A DNA stretch of 64,000 bases from Clostridium ljungdahlii. GTDB taxonomy: Bacteria; Bacillota; Clostridia; Clostridiales; Clostridiaceae. Position numbers and translations under genes: made by a program. Location of the stretch: positions 124,001-188,000 of the forward strand of contig NZ_LITT01000058.1 of the NCBI RefSeq assembly GCF_001636845.1, given 5' to 3'. How positions within the stretch are numbered: the first letter of the stretch is position 1; every line of letters starts with the position of its first letter. Positions 11,114-20,913 of this stretch are shown here, piece by piece. The notes under the pieces were generated by a model that had not been told where the DNA came from, did no database searches, and saw nothing but the letters and a program-made list of their open reading frames with translations.

Positions 11114-12262
11114 ATGGCACAGAAGGACTATTATGAAGTACTTGGACTTGAAAAAGGTGCAAGTGATGAAGATATAAAAAAAGCATTTAGAAAATTAGCA
11201 TTGAAATACCACCCAGATAGGAATCCCAACGATAAAAAAGCTGAAGAAAAATTTAAGGAAATAAATGAAGCCTATCAAGTACTCTCAGACCCTCAGAAAA
11301 AGGCACAATATGATCAGTTTGGAACAACTGACTTCAATGGCGGCGGTGATGCAGGCTTTGGAGGCTTTGGAGGTTTTGATTTTTCAGACATGGGAGGCTT
11401 TGGAGATATATTCGATTCTTTCTTTGGTGGTGGAGGCGGATTTGGCTCTAGCAACAGAAGAAGAAATGCACCACAAAAAGGAGCAGATCTTGAATATACT
11501 CTAAATTTAACTTTTGAAGAAGCTGTTTTTGGAGTGGAAAAGGAAATAAATATAGCTAGAAATGAAAAATGTGAGGCTTGTGGTGGAACAGGAGCTAAAA
11601 AAGGAACACGGCCCCATACTTGTGATAAATGCGGTGGAACAGGACAGATGAGAACTCAGAGAAATACACCTCTTGGAAGCTTTGTAAGTATGAGCACTTG
11701 TGATAAATGCGGTGGAAGAGGAACTATAATAAAAGATCCTTGTCCAGAATGCAGAGGGAAAGGTGCAGTAAGAAAACATAAAAAGATAAAAGTGAAGGTT
11801 CCAGCAGGAGTAGATAATGGAAATATAATTCCATTAAGGGGACAAGGAGAAAGTGGCAAGAATGGGGGACAGTCAGGAGATCTTTATGTAAATATAAGGG
11901 TTTCACCTCATTCTAAGTTTAAGAGAAAGGGATTTGATATATATACAGATACACATATAAGCTTTGGTAAAGCTTCCCTTGGAACTAGCTTAAAAGTTGC
12001 AACTATAGATGGGGATGTAAAGTATGATGTACCATCAGGAACTCAATCAGGAACTGTGTTTAGACTTAAAGGTAAGGGTGTCCCTAGAGTTAATGGTCAT
12101 GGTAGAGGTGACCAATACGTAAATGTAATTGTTGATGTACCTAAGGATCTAAATGAAAAGCAGAAAGAAGCTATTATAATGCTTATGGAGGCAAGTGGAG
12201 AAATACCTGCAGGAGAAAGTGGAAAGAAATCTATCTTTGAAAAACTTAAACATCACCACTAA
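11114..12262 (+). CDS. dnaJ: Chaperone DnaJ (Hsp40)
   Basis: DnaJ delivers unfolded clients to DnaK and stimulates its ATPase. The 382 residues show the J domain with HPD at 33-35, a Gly/Phe-rich linker (about 70-110), and four CxxCxGxG-type zinc repeats ([32 protein letters not shown]) followed by the C-terminal substrate domains. The last zinc repeat has Arg for the first Gly, a common variant. GGTGGTGA lies upstream of the ATG. The gene is separated from dnaK by a hairpin and tandem repeats but belongs to the same operon. Confidence 0.98.
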   Translation: MAQKDYYEVLGLEKGASDEDIKKAFRKLALKYHPDRNPNDKKAEEKFKEINEAYQVLSDPQKKAQYDQFGTTDFNGGGDAGFGGFGGFDFSDMGGFGDIFDSFFGGGGGFGSSNRRRNAPQKGADLEYTLNLTFEEAVFGVEKEINIARNEKCEACGGTGAKKGTRPHTCDKCGGTGQMRTQRNTPLGSFVSMSTCDKCGGRGTIIKDPCPECRGKGAVRKHKKIKVKVPAGVDNGNIIPLRGQGESGKNGGQSGDLYVNIRVSPHSKFKRKGFDIYTDTHISFGKASLGTSLKVATIDGDVKYDVPSGTQSGTVFRLKGKGVPRVNGHGRGDQYVNVIVDVPKDLNEKQKEAIIMLMEASGEIPAGESGKKSIFEKLKHHH

Positions 12263-12308
12263 TATAATTAAAATCACTAAGTACATGGAATTATAGAGTT
12301 TCTAAGCA

Positions 12309-12534
12309 AAAAATAAACTTATACTCCGGATATTTTTTACAACCTTCAGCTCGTTAAATATTTTGATAAGGCTAAGAAAAAAATTTTGAAAAATACTGAG
12401 AACTTTTGAAAACTCGTGCCTCAAACAATTGAAAAGTTCTAGATTTTTCAAAAATTTTTCCCTAAGCCTTATATACAAAATATTTAAAAGAGCTTCATTA
12501 TTGTAAAAATATACCTGCGTATAAGTTGATTTTT
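12309..12534. repeat. Long near-perfect inverted repeat (about 225 bp)
   Basis: The left arm starts AACTTATACTCCGG (12316) and the right arm ends CGTATAAGTT (12527). The arms are about 105 bases each and pair over nearly their whole length with scattered mismatches and a short loop. There is no open frame inside. It resembles a miniature inverted-repeat element or a giant transcript hairpin. It sits in the 597-base gap between dnaJ and prmA. Confidence 0.85.
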
Positions 12535-12669
12535 AAGGTAGAAAACCTATATAGGGTTTTCTATTGAAGTTTAGACTTATTAAAGTTGTTAATGTGATAA
12601 AATTTGTCATTATATAATGTGGTATAAGTTAAAGTTCAAATTAGAAACTCTATAGTATCAATGAATCTT

Positions 12670-12837
12670 ACTTAGTGGGAAAAGCAGATATCCCAAATCT
12701 TTGATTTAAAATGAATCGATTTCTTTTTAGAGTTTTGTTTCTCCCACTAAGTTTAGATGAATTATCTAGGGGCATAGCTACTGTTATATCCCACTTTGAT
12801 AGAAATGGGAGCATTACAGTAGGTAGCCATCAGATAA
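12670..12837 (+). other. Hairpin plus structured RNA-like element upstream of prmA, copy B
   Basis: A 10-bp stem (CTTAGTGGGA at 12671 with TCCCACTAAG at 12742) encloses a relic of the dnaK-dnaJ repeat. It is followed by the second copy of the gpr leader element (12762-12837). In the latter TTATCT pairs with AGATAA and CTACTGT with ACAGTAG, with a CCCA/TGGG hairpin inside. The outer pairs differ from copy A in a compensatory way. The element ends 22 bases before the prmA start. Between 12535 and 12669 nothing is evident. Confidence 0.5.
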
Positions 12838-12859
12838 AATTTTGTATAGGAGGAAACCT

Positions 12860-13801
12860 ATGGACAAAGAATGGATAGAAGTCTCAATTACTACTAGCAG
12901 CGAGGCAGTAGAGGCAGTTTCAGGAATACTTTACAATACTGAAGTTAAAGGTGTATCTATAGAAGATTCTCAGGATGTAGAATTTAAGAAAAAGCATCCA
13001 GAAGATTGGGATTATTTTGATGAAAGCTTACTTAAAATAAAAGATGGAACAGCAGTAGTAAAAGGATATTATAAGCAGGATAAGAACTTAAATGGATATT
13101 TAAAATACATAAAAGATAGTATAAATAACTTAGAAAATTTTGGCATAGACAAGGGAAAAGGTTTAATTACGGTATCTAAAGTAAATGAAGAAGACTGGGA
13201 GAATAAATGGAAAGAGTACTATAAACCTTATAAAGTTGGAAAAAATATAGTAGTAAAACCAATATGGGAGAATTATGAGGCAGAAAAAGATGATATAATA
13301 GTAGAACTTGACCCAGGTATGGCTTTTGGTACTGGTACTCATGAAACTACAAAAATGTGCATAAAGGCGTTAGAAAAATATATTAAACCTGAATATACTG
13401 TATTTGATATAGGAACTGGTTCAGGTATACTAGCAATAACTTCTTCAAAACTTGGAGCAAAAGAAGTTACAGGAGTGGATTTGGATCCTGTAGCTGTAAA
13501 ATCTGCATCAACAAATGTTGGATATAATCATATTAAAAATGTAAATATACTTCACGGAGATCTTATGGATGTAGTTAAAGGCAAGGCCAATATCGTAGTT
13601 GCCAATATAATTGCAGATGTTATAATTTTTTTAGCTGATGGAGTTAAGAATTTTATGCTTCCAGGAGGAGTTTTTATATGCTCCGGTATAATATTAGAGA
13701 GAAAAGAAGAGGTAGTTGATAAATTAAACAAAACAGGATTTAAAATAGAAGAAATAAATGAAGATGGAGAATGGGTGTGCATAGTAGCATCAGTGAAATA
13801 G
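12860..13801 (+). CDS. prmA: Ribosomal protein L11 methyltransferase
   Basis: PrmA trimethylates ribosomal protein L11 using S-adenosylmethionine. The 313-residue protein has an N-terminal L11-recognition domain and a methyltransferase domain with the family signature [14 protein letters not shown] and the cofactor motif [13 protein letters not shown]. The start at 12860 is chosen because TAGGAGG lies six bases upstream; an earlier in-frame TTG would place that site inside the gene. It is 10 bases upstream of rsmE, with which it forms an operon. Confidence 0.95.
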   Translation: MDKEWIEVSITTSSEAVEAVSGILYNTEVKGVSIEDSQDVEFKKKHPEDWDYFDESLLKIKDGTAVVKGYYKQDKNLNGYLKYIKDSINNLENFGIDKGKGLITVSKVNEEDWENKWKEYYKPYKVGKNIVVKPIWENYEAEKDDIIVELDPGMAFGTGTHETTKMCIKALEKYIKPEYTVFDIGTGSGILAITSSKLGAKEVTGVDLDPVAVKSASTNVGYNHIKNVNILHGDLMDVVKGKANIVVANIIADVIIFLADGVKNFMLPGGVFICSGIILERKEEVVDKLNKTGFKIEEINEDGEWVCIVASVK

Positions 13802-13811
13802 GTGGTATGTT

Positions 13812-14567
13812 ATGAATAAATTTTTTGTACCTCAGGAAGATATAAATTTTAATACAGCCTATATTAGGGGCGAAGATGTAAAACATATACGAAAAGTACT
13901 TAGACTTAAATGTGGAGACAAGATAAATATAAATAACTGTAATGGAAAAGAATTTTTAGGTTCTATAGAGAAAATAGATAAAGATGAAGTTGTGGTAAAT
14001 ATTATAGAAGAACTTACGCTATATAATGAAAGCAAGGTTAAAATTTACCTTTTTCAAGGGTTACCTAAGTCCGGTAAAATGGATTTGATAGTACAGAAGG
14101 CTGTTGAACTTGGAGTTTATGAAATTACGCCTGTTGTTACAAGTAGAGTTGTTGTAAAAAATGATTCAGGAGAATTTAAAAAGGTAGATAGATGGAATAA
14201 AATTGCTAAGGAAGCTTGTAAGCAGTGTAAGAGAAGCATAATTCCTAGGGTTAATGTTCCAATTAGTTTCAAAGAACTTTTGAGTGAAGGGGAATGTATG
14301 GATCTTATAGTAGTTCCCTATGAAAATGAAAGTAATGCAGGTGTAAAAAAAATAGTAAATTCTATAGAAGATAAGAGTAATCTAGATAAAATAGCTATTG
14401 TAATAGGACCTGAAGGTGGATTTGAAGAACAAGAGATAGATGAACTTAAAAATATAAACTCTCATATAGTTACATTAGGCCCAAGAATACTTAGAACTGA
14501 AACGGCAGGTTTTGTATGCATATCGCTTATCATGTATGAATTAGGAGATTTAGGAGGTCTTTATTAG
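13812..14567 (+). CDS. rsmE: 16S rRNA m3U1498 methyltransferase RsmE
   Basis: RsmE is a SPOUT-class methyltransferase for U1498 of 16S rRNA. The 251 residues show an N-terminal PUA-like part (YIRGEDVKHIRKVLRLK) and the SPOUT knot motifs IVIGPEGGFEEQEI and LGPRILRTETA. Spacing from prmA is 10 bases, and the next gene starts directly at its stop codon, so prmA-rsmE-mtaB is an operon. Confidence 0.96.
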   Translation: MNKFFVPQEDINFNTAYIRGEDVKHIRKVLRLKCGDKININNCNGKEFLGSIEKIDKDEVVVNIIEELTLYNESKVKIYLFQGLPKSGKMDLIVQKAVELGVYEITPVVTSRVVVKNDSGEFKKVDRWNKIAKEACKQCKRSIIPRVNVPISFKELLSEGECMDLIVVPYENESNAGVKKIVNSIEDKSNLDKIAIVIGPEGGFEEQEIDELKNINSHIVTLGPRILRTETAGFVCISLIMYELGDLGGLY

Positions 14568-15959
14568 GTGAATTCAATTAATGAAAAAAAATTTGATTTA
14601 ACCCTTGATAACAAAGAATTCTTTAATGCTTATGGAAGAAATAAAAAAGTAGGTATGTCTACTTTAGGCTGCAGGGTAAATCAGTATGAAACTGAAGCTA
14701 TGGCTGAAAAATTTATACAAGAGGGATATGATATTGTAAACTTTGAAGATTATGCAGATGTGTATGTAGTAAATACTTGTACTGTAACCAATATGGGAGA
14801 TAAAAAATCTAGACAGATGATACATAGGGCTAGGAAAAAAAATAGTAATGCTGTAATTGCTGTAGTAGGGTGTTATTCTCAAATTGCACCAGACAAGGTA
14901 TCGGAAATAGAAGGAGTAGATGTAGTCCTAGGAACTAGAAATAAAGGAGACGTAGTATACTGGGTAAGTAGGGTCTCTTATGAAGGGAAAAAAATAGTCA
15001 AAGTAAATGAAGTATTGAAAAATAAAACATTTGAAGACTTAAAAATAGACGAATACCAAAAGAGAACGAGAGCTTTTTTAAAAATTCAAGATGGGTGTAA
15101 TAGATTTTGTTCTTATTGTGCAATACCTTTTGCCAGGGGAGCTGTGTGCAGTAAATCTCCAGATAAAATAATTGAGGAAGTAGAAAAATTATCTCGTAAT
15201 AATTTTAAAGAGATTATACTTTCAGGTATACATATTGCATCTTATGGTACAGATATAGATGGAGACTGGAATCTTTTAAGAATATTGCAGGAAATAGATA
15301 AAGTAAAAGGCATCGATAGAGTTAGAATTGGATCTATAGATCCTCAATTTTTTACAGAAGGCGTTATAGAGAAAATGTCAAAATTAGAAAAGTTATGTCC
15401 TCATTTTCATCTTTCACTTCAAAGTGGATGCGATGAAACCTTAAAGAGAATGAACAGGAGATATACCACTTCAGAATATGAAAAAATAGTATATGAGATA
15501 AGAAATGCCATAGAAAATGCATCTATAACTACAGATATTATAGTTGGGTTCCCTGGAGAAACAGAAGAAGAATTTAATAAAACTTACGATTTTTTAGATA
15601 GAATAGCTCTTTCCAAGATGCATGTATTTAAATACAGCAGAAGAAGTGGGACTAAAGCTGCAGATATGCCCGGACAGGTAGATGGTAAAACTAAGGATGA
15701 AAGAAGCAGCAAGGTATTGGAGTTAGATAAAAAATTAGAAAAGGAGTTTATGAATAAATTTTTGGGATATAATATGGATGTACTCTATGAACAAGAAATT
15801 GACAATCATGGAATATATTACGAAGGCTATACGCCAAATTATATAAAGGTAATAACAAAGTGCGAAAAAGCTTTAAATTTGGAAGGAAAAATCTTGTGTA
15901 CACAACTTGAAGGTACAAAAGATGGATATATAGAAGGAAAGTTGAAAAAATTTATTTGA
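14568..15959 (+). CDS. mtaB: tRNA t6A37 methylthiotransferase MtaB
   Basis: MtaB converts t6A37 to ms2t6A37 in tRNA. The 463 residues carry the N-terminal UPF0004 domain (STLGCRVNQYETEAMAEKF), the radical SAM motif CNRFCSYC with three cluster cysteines, and a C-terminal TRAM region. The GTG start directly abuts the rsmE stop, with AGGAGG ending nine to ten bases upstream inside rsmE, so translation is probably coupled. The N-terminus is some 25 residues longer than usual; a later start is possible. Confidence 0.93.
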   Translation: MNSINEKKFDLTLDNKEFFNAYGRNKKVGMSTLGCRVNQYETEAMAEKFIQEGYDIVNFEDYADVYVVNTCTVTNMGDKKSRQMIHRARKKNSNAVIAVVGCYSQIAPDKVSEIEGVDVVLGTRNKGDVVYWVSRVSYEGKKIVKVNEVLKNKTFEDLKIDEYQKRTRAFLKIQDGCNRFCSYCAIPFARGAVCSKSPDKIIEEVEKLSRNNFKEIILSGIHIASYGTDIDGDWNLLRILQEIDKVKGIDRVRIGSIDPQFFTEGVIEKMSKLEKLCPHFHLSLQSGCDETLKRMNRRYTTSEYEKIVYEIRNAIENASITTDIIVGFPGETEEEFNKTYDFLDRIALSKMHVFKYSRRSGTKAADMPGQVDGKTKDERSSKVLELDKKLEKEFMNKFLGYNMDVLYEQEIDNHGIYYEGYTPNYIKVITKCEKALNLEGKILCTQLEGTKDGYIEGKLKKFI

Positions 15960-16018
15960 CTTTAGCAGGATTTTATTATTAATTATTGAATATTATACTG
16001 TTAAGGGAGGTGAAATTT

Positions 16019-16363
16019 ATGGAAGACTGTATTTTTTGCAAAATAATAAAAGGTGAAATTCCATCTGAAAAAATATATGAAGATGATATGGTACTAAGTT
16101 TTAAAGATATAGAACCAGCTGCACCGGTACATGTACTTATAATACCTAAAAAACATATAGGAAGTATAAATGATCTTACCGAAGATGATTCTAAAATAAT
16201 TGCTCATATATATTTAGTTGCAAAACAGATTGCAGCTAAACTTGGTATAGATGAAAAAGGATATAGAATTGTAACTAACTGTGGAGAAGAGGCAGGACAG
16301 ACAGTACATCATGTTCATTTTCATTTACTAGGTGGTAGATCGTTTGCATGGCCTCCGGGCTAA
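16019..16363 (+). CDS. HIT-family nucleotide hydrolase
   Basis: This 114-residue histidine-triad protein has the CIFCKIIKGEIPS zinc-site start and the catalytic HVHFHLLGG motif near the C-terminus. Such proteins hydrolyse purine nucleoside phosphoramidates, HinT-like. The start at 16019 follows AAGGGAGGTGA; an earlier in-frame ATG is excluded by that site. Confidence 0.93.
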   Translation: MEDCIFCKIIKGEIPSEKIYEDDMVLSFKDIEPAAPVHVLIIPKKHIGSINDLTEDDSKIIAHIYLVAKQIAAKLGIDEKGYRIVTNCGEEAGQTVHHVHFHLLGGRSFAWPPG

Positions 16364-16394
16364 AATTATAGAACATTTAAGAGTTATGAAATTG

Positions 16395-16424
16395 TTGACA
16401 GTATTGAAAGGTTTATTGTATAAT
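16395..16424 (+). promoter_or_regulatory. Strong sigma-A promoter for rpsU-yqeY
   Basis: TTGACA and TATAAT, both perfect, are separated by 18 bases. It lies about 80 bases before the rpsU start. Confidence 0.85.
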
Positions 16425-16502
16425 GGCTATGTGCTATTTGACCCATGTTAACTGTATTTGATTTTTTAAATTGAATTGAGCTAGCGGAGGGAGGGAGATA
16501 AT

Positions 16503-16679
16503 ATGTCAGAAATAAAAGTTGGAGAAAATGAAACTATAGAAAGTGCATTGAGAAGATTTAAGAGAAAATGTGCTAGAGCTGGTGTTCTTTCAGAAGTTAG
16601 AAAAAGAGAACACTATGAAAAGCCAAGTGTAAAGAGAAAGAAAAAATCAGAAGCTGCAAGAAAGAGAAAATTTAAATAG
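16503..16679 (+). CDS. rpsU: Small ribosomal subunit protein bS21
   Basis: The 58-residue, highly basic protein begins [20 protein letters not shown] and ends [13 protein letters not shown], matching S21. It follows a GGAGGGAGG ribosome binding site. S21 helps position mRNA at the 30S anti-Shine-Dalgarno region. It is co-transcribed with yqeY, 29 bases downstream, and commonly lies beside it in Firmicutes. Confidence 0.97.
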   Translation: MSEIKVGENETIESALRRFKRKCARAGVLSEVRKREHYEKPSVKRKKKSEAARKRKFK

Positions 16680-16708
16680 AATTCTTTGAAAGAGGGTATT
16701 AACTGGTA

Positions 16709-17152
16709 ATGTCTCTTAAAGAAAGATTGCAAGAAGACTGGAAGAATGCTTTAAAATCTGGAGACAAATTTAAAGCAAACACTATAAGTATGGCTAAAGC
16801 GGCTGTCTTGCTGGTAGAAAAAACTGATGGAAAGAAACTTGACGATGAGAAAATTATAGATATAATAGCAAAAGAAGTCAAAGAGAGGCGTGAATCTATA
16901 CTTGAATTTGAAAAAGGGAAAAGGCAGGATCTAGTTGAAAAAGCAAAATCTGAAATAGATATCTTGTTGGAATACCTTCCTCAGCAGTTAAGTAAAGAGG
17001 AAATTTCCGAAATTATTCGGAATGCAGTTAATGAAGTGGGTGCAGAAAGTATTAGAGATATGAAAAAGGTTATGGCAATTGTTATGCCTAAAACTAGAGG
17101 CAGAGCAGATGGCAAACTTGTAAGTCAAATAGTAAAAGAACATTTAAATTAA
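16709..17152 (+). CDS. yqeY: GatB/YqeY domain protein
   Basis: The 147-residue protein matches the YqeY family, related to the C-terminal tRNA-binding domain of GatB: SLKERLQEDWKNALKSGDK at the start and 'KTRGRADGKLVSQIVKEHL' at the end. Its exact role is not established; a tRNA or amidotransferase link is inferred from the fold. It is followed by a clear terminator. Confidence 0.93.
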   Translation: MSLKERLQEDWKNALKSGDKFKANTISMAKAAVLLVEKTDGKKLDDEKIIDIIAKEVKERRESILEFEKGKRQDLVEKAKSEIDILLEYLPQQLSKEEISEIIRNAVNEVGAESIRDMKKVMAIVMPKTRGRADGKLVSQIVKEHLN

Positions 17153-17158
17153 ATAAGT

Positions 17159-17190
17159 AAAAGGTTGAGATTGTATCTCAACCTTTTTTT
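17159..17190 (+). terminator. Rho-independent terminator after yqeY
   Basis: AAAGGTTGAGA pairs with TCTCAACCTTT across a five-base loop and is followed by a T run. Confidence 0.9.
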
Positions 17191-17340
17191 ACTTCCGGTA
17201 TGCCCCAAAGATTGTAATTACACATGCCTAATAAATTTAGGAACTTTCTGTAATTTATTATATACATATCTCATAAATTATTAGGAGTAAGCTAATATAT
17301 TTATTTAAGTGAATATATATAAATTCTTAGAGGTGATACT

Positions 17341-17625
17341 ATGGGAGACAAGATGTACAATGCAAAACGGAATATTGCAGATAAACTGGAATTGCCCGGA
17401 GATATAATTTTAAATATGCCCCAAATCAAAATTACAGGAGATAATGAAATAATAATTGAAAATCATAGAGGTATTATAGCATTTGATGAAAGTCAAATAA
17501 AAGTTAATTCAGGTATAGGATTGATATCCATATATGGAAGTAGATTTGAAGTGCTTTTTATGGGAGGAAGCACTATAACTATAGGAGGAAGATTTACATC
17601 TATAGTCTATGAAGGAAACAAGTAA
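17341..17625 (+). CDS. yqfC: Sporulation protein YqfC
   Basis: The 94-residue protein has the YqfC pattern: 'IADKLELPGDIILNMPQIKI' then glycine-rich beta repeats such as GIGLISIYG. YqfC is a small protein made under sigma-E and needed for efficient sporulation in Bacillus. Its last 17 bases overlap yqfD, so the two are translated together. AGAGGTGAT precedes the ATG. Confidence 0.93.
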   Translation: MGDKMYNAKRNIADKLELPGDIILNMPQIKITGDNEIIIENHRGIIAFDESQIKVNSGIGLISIYGSRFEVLFMGGSTITIGGRFTSIVYEGNK

Positions 17626-18763
17626 ATTTAGTTTTAAAAACTATAGAAGCGGAATAATTTTATTGGAAATACAATCCCTTATACCTGAAAAATTTATTAA
17701 CGTTATGTGGAAAAATAACATCTACATAAAAAATATTAAAAAGAAAAGTATTACAACTATGACTATGGAGATAAATTTAAGAGATTATGATAAGATAGAG
17801 GATATAGCAAGAAGAACTGGAACTAGAATAAAGATAATAAATAGAAGGGGCCCTATATTTTTTATAATTAAGCTTAAGAGAAAAATAACTTTAGTATCCG
17901 GAATAATTTTATTTATAGGAACAATATATTATTTATCTACTTTTATATGGAGTGTAAAAATAAATTCTGAAGAAGGATTGCCGCCTTATATAATAAGACA
18001 GCAGCTTAAATCTTATGGCGTAAAGCCAGGTATTAACAAAGATAAAATAAATGTATATAAAATAGAAAAAGATTTAGTAAAGGATAATGACAATATAATG
18101 TGGGCAAAGGTGAGAATACAGGGTTCTGAATTAAATGTAAGTGTAGTTCAGAGAAAATCACCTCCTAATATAGTGGAAGAAAACACTCCTTGTAATTTAA
18201 TAGCCAAAAGGGATGGAAAAGTTGTAAGAGCATATACCACTAAAGGAACTGTTGTTGTAAAAGTAGGGGACGATGTAAAAAAGGGACAGTTACTTGTAAA
18301 AGGTGAACAAGGATTGGAAGGATCAACCTATGGTGTTCATGCTGCAGGATATATTATATGTACGACTACCTATGAGGCATCTGAAACTGTAAAAGTAAAT
18401 AACATAAAAAATGAGAGAACAGGTAAGAAAATAGAAAACTATTATATTAATTTCAGAGGAAAGAAACAGTATCTAAAAAAAGATAATAATAAATTTAATA
18501 AATATGATAAAATAGAGGAAAGTAAATTCATCTTTGGAAAAGAGACTTATTTTGAAGTTAAACAAGTTACAGTAAAAGGAAATCTTCAAAAAATAGTACA
18601 AGACACTGGAGAAAAACTTTACAATAATATATCTTGCAATTTGGATAAATCTATAAAAGTTGTAAATAAGGTAGTTACTTATGAAGGTCAGGATCCTTGT
18701 AAGATTAAAGTACAAGTTACAGCAGAAGAAAACATAGCCATTCCAGATACAATTACAAATTAG
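17609..18763 (+). CDS. yqfD: Sporulation protein YqfD
   Basis: The 384-residue membrane protein has one clear transmembrane segment (about residues 93-113) and a long extracytoplasmic region, with the YqfD signature 'IIRQQLKSYGVKPGINKDKI' and VKVGDDVKKGQLLVKGE, a biotinyl-lipoyl-like turn. It is a sigma-E-dependent protein needed for sporulation; biochemical function is not known. In B. subtilis phoH follows yqfD, but here pgpH does. Confidence 0.93.
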   Translation: MKETSKFSFKNYRSGIILLEIQSLIPEKFINVMWKNNIYIKNIKKKSITTMTMEINLRDYDKIEDIARRTGTRIKIINRRGPIFFIIKLKRKITLVSGIILFIGTIYYLSTFIWSVKINSEEGLPPYIIRQQLKSYGVKPGINKDKINVYKIEKDLVKDNDNIMWAKVRIQGSELNVSVVQRKSPPNIVEENTPCNLIAKRDGKVVRAYTTKGTVVVKVGDDVKKGQLLVKGEQGLEGSTYGVHAAGYIICTTTYEASETVKVNNIKNERTGKKIENYYINFRGKKQYLKKDNNKFNKYDKIEESKFIFGKETYFEVKQVTVKGNLQKIVQDTGEKLYNNISCNLDKSIKVVNKVVTYEGQDPCKIKVQVTAEENIAIPDTITN

Positions 18764-18831
18764 GGGCAAAATATAACTAAAGATTATATAAAGAGATTAC
18801 GTATAAAATGAAGAATAAAGGGTGAGCTTAA

Positions 18832-20913
18832 TTGAAAAAACTATCATTAAAAAAGTTTTTTTTACAAGAAAAAATTAATAAAATAATTGTTTTTATGATA
18901 AGTTTGATATTTATTTATTCGCTACTTGTAACTGGACTAACGACGAAAAAATATAACTTGAAGGAAGGAGATATTGCCAAAGTCGATATAAAAGCACCAA
19001 GGGAAGTTAAGGATGAATTATCCACAGAAACGCGCATTCGACAGGCAGAGGATTCTGTACCAATTCAATACAATAAAAAACCTGAAGTAAAAACTGGAGT
19101 TATCAGTAAGTTAAATAGTTTTTTTTCTAAAATAGATCAGGTAAATAGTTCACAATTAGAAGAAAAGGATAAAATACAAAAATTAAAAAGTGAAGATAAT
19201 ATAGGATTAGCAGATGATGATTATCAGGATATAATAAAGTTGAATAAAGATGAATTAAAGCAACTTCAGGATTTTTTGCAAAAATCTCTCTCAGATATGT
19301 ATGATAACAATAATATAAGCGACAATACACAAAGGGATAATAGAGAAGATATAAAAAAGGCTCAGGAAATTATATTGCTGAAAGTCAGTACTTCTAATAG
19401 CTTGTCAAAAAATTTAAAGGACATAGCTACTAAAATAGGATATTCTCAAATTTCACCAAATTTCTTTTATGATAAAGATAAGACAGAAGAACTTAGAAAA
19501 GAAGCTGTAAAAAAAGTCTCACCAGTTATAATAAAAAAGGATCAAATTATAGTAAAAGAAGGCGAACCTGTAACAAGATATCAAATAGAAGTATTAAGAA
19601 ACTTAGGACTTCTAAATAATAGTTCACATTTTCAATGGCACATTTATATTTCATTAGGCATATTGATTCTTTTAGTATTGGTATTGGAATGGACATATTT
19701 TTCTATATATTGTCCTAAAATATATAATGACTTAAAAATGCTTATAATGGTTAATATATTGAGTTTATTAGCTATATTTATGGCTAGGACCATTGGTATG
19801 ATTTCTACTTTCCTAATACCACTTACATTTGTACCTATGATAGTATCACTTCTTGTTGGAAAAAAAGTTTCACTAGTAATAAGTACTATTAATTGTGTTT
19901 TAATAAGTGTGGCTGTACAATTTAGCCTGGACATAACAGTGCTAGCTGTGGTAAATGCTGTAGTAGGAGCTATTATTCTTAAAAAGATGCAGCAGAGAAT
20001 GGATATATTATTTTCATGTTTATATATGACGGTTATAAATGTTATACTTACTTTTTCAATGGGATTTTTAATCAGTGATAATATGGCAGATGTGGTTGAA
20101 AAGGCAGTATATATTGGAATTTCAACTATAATTTCTGGAATTTTAGTTATAGGTTTTTTGCCTCTTTTTGAAGGAGTATTTAATATAGTTACAACTATAA
20201 AACTTTTGGAACTATCTAACCCTAATAATCCACTTCTGAAGAGACTGCTCATGGAGGCACCGGGCAGTTATCATCATAGTCTACTAGTTGGAAATTTAGC
20301 AGAAGTAGCAGCAGAAGAAGTAGGTGGAAATCCACTTTTGGCCAGGGTAGCTGCTTATTATCATGATATAGGTAAAATAAGAAGACCTTATTTTTTCAAA
20401 GAAAACCAACTGGGAAAAGATAATCCTCATAGTAAGTTAACCCCTAGCTTAAGTGCTTTAATAATAATATCCCATGTTAAAGACGGAATTGAAATGGCTA
20501 GGGAGTATAAGCTTCCTGAAATAATAATAGATGCTATACAGCAGCATCACGGCACATCTCTTGTAAAATATTTTTATGTTACTATGAAAAATTCAAGTGA
20601 AAAACCAGAGGATGTGAAAGAGGATGATTTTAGATACCCAGGGCCAATACCTGAGACAAAGGAATCAGGTATAATAATGTTAGCAGATGGTGTAGAAGCT
20701 GCTGTAAGGTCAATAAATGACCCAACTGAGGATAAAATTGAGGAAATGGTAAATAGCATAATTAAAGACAGATTAGATGAAGGACAGCTTAATAATTGTG
20801 AACTTACTTTAAAAGATATAGGCAAAATAAAAGTTGCGTTTATAAAAGCTTTACAGGGAATATATCACCATAGAATAGAATACCCGGAGGATAAGGCATT
20901 TTCAAAGAAATAA
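18832..20913 (+). CDS. pgpH: Cyclic-di-AMP phosphodiesterase PgpH (YqfF, 7TM-HD)
   Basis: The 693-residue protein has an N-terminal signal anchor, a large extracellular 7TMR-HDED domain (about residues 50-270), a seven-helix membrane region (about 270-470), and a cytoplasmic HD domain with 'HHSLLVGNLAEVAAEEVGG' and AYYHDIGK metal-binding motifs. The family hydrolyses c-di-AMP. The start is TTG after GGGTGAGC. The last few codons and the stop come from a dispersed palindromic repeat that begins at 20896, so the C-terminal 'FSKK' is repeat-derived. Confidence 0.94.
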   Translation: MKKLSLKKFFLQEKINKIIVFMISLIFIYSLLVTGLTTKKYNLKEGDIAKVDIKAPREVKDELSTETRIRQAEDSVPIQYNKKPEVKTGVISKLNSFFSKIDQVNSSQLEEKDKIQKLKSEDNIGLADDDYQDIIKLNKDELKQLQDFLQKSLSDMYDNNNISDNTQRDNREDIKKAQEIILLKVSTSNSLSKNLKDIATKIGYSQISPNFFYDKDKTEELRKEAVKKVSPVIIKKDQIIVKEGEPVTRYQIEVLRNLGLLNNSSHFQWHIYISLGILILLVLVLEWTYFSIYCPKIYNDLKMLIMVNILSLLAIFMARTIGMISTFLIPLTFVPMIVSLLVGKKVSLVISTINCVLISVAVQFSLDITVLAVVNAVVGAIILKKMQQRMDILFSCLYMTVINVILTFSMGFLISDNMADVVEKAVYIGISTIISGILVIGFLPLFEGVFNIVTTIKLLELSNPNNPLLKRLLMEAPGSYHHSLLVGNLAEVAAEEVGGNPLLARVAAYYHDIGKIRRPYFFKENQLGKDNPHSKLTPSLSALIIISHVKDGIEMAREYKLPEIIIDAIQQHHGTSLVKYFYVTMKNSSEKPEDVKEDDFRYPGPIPETKESGIIMLADGVEAAVRSINDPTEDKIEEMVNSIIKDRLDEGQLNNCELTLKDIGKIKVAFIKALQGIYHHRIEYPEDKAFSKK

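Noticed and set aside
19644-20252. 202-codon minus-strand frame within pgpH
   Set aside because: It lies opposite the membrane domain of pgpH; hydrophobic codons read backwards produce such open frames.
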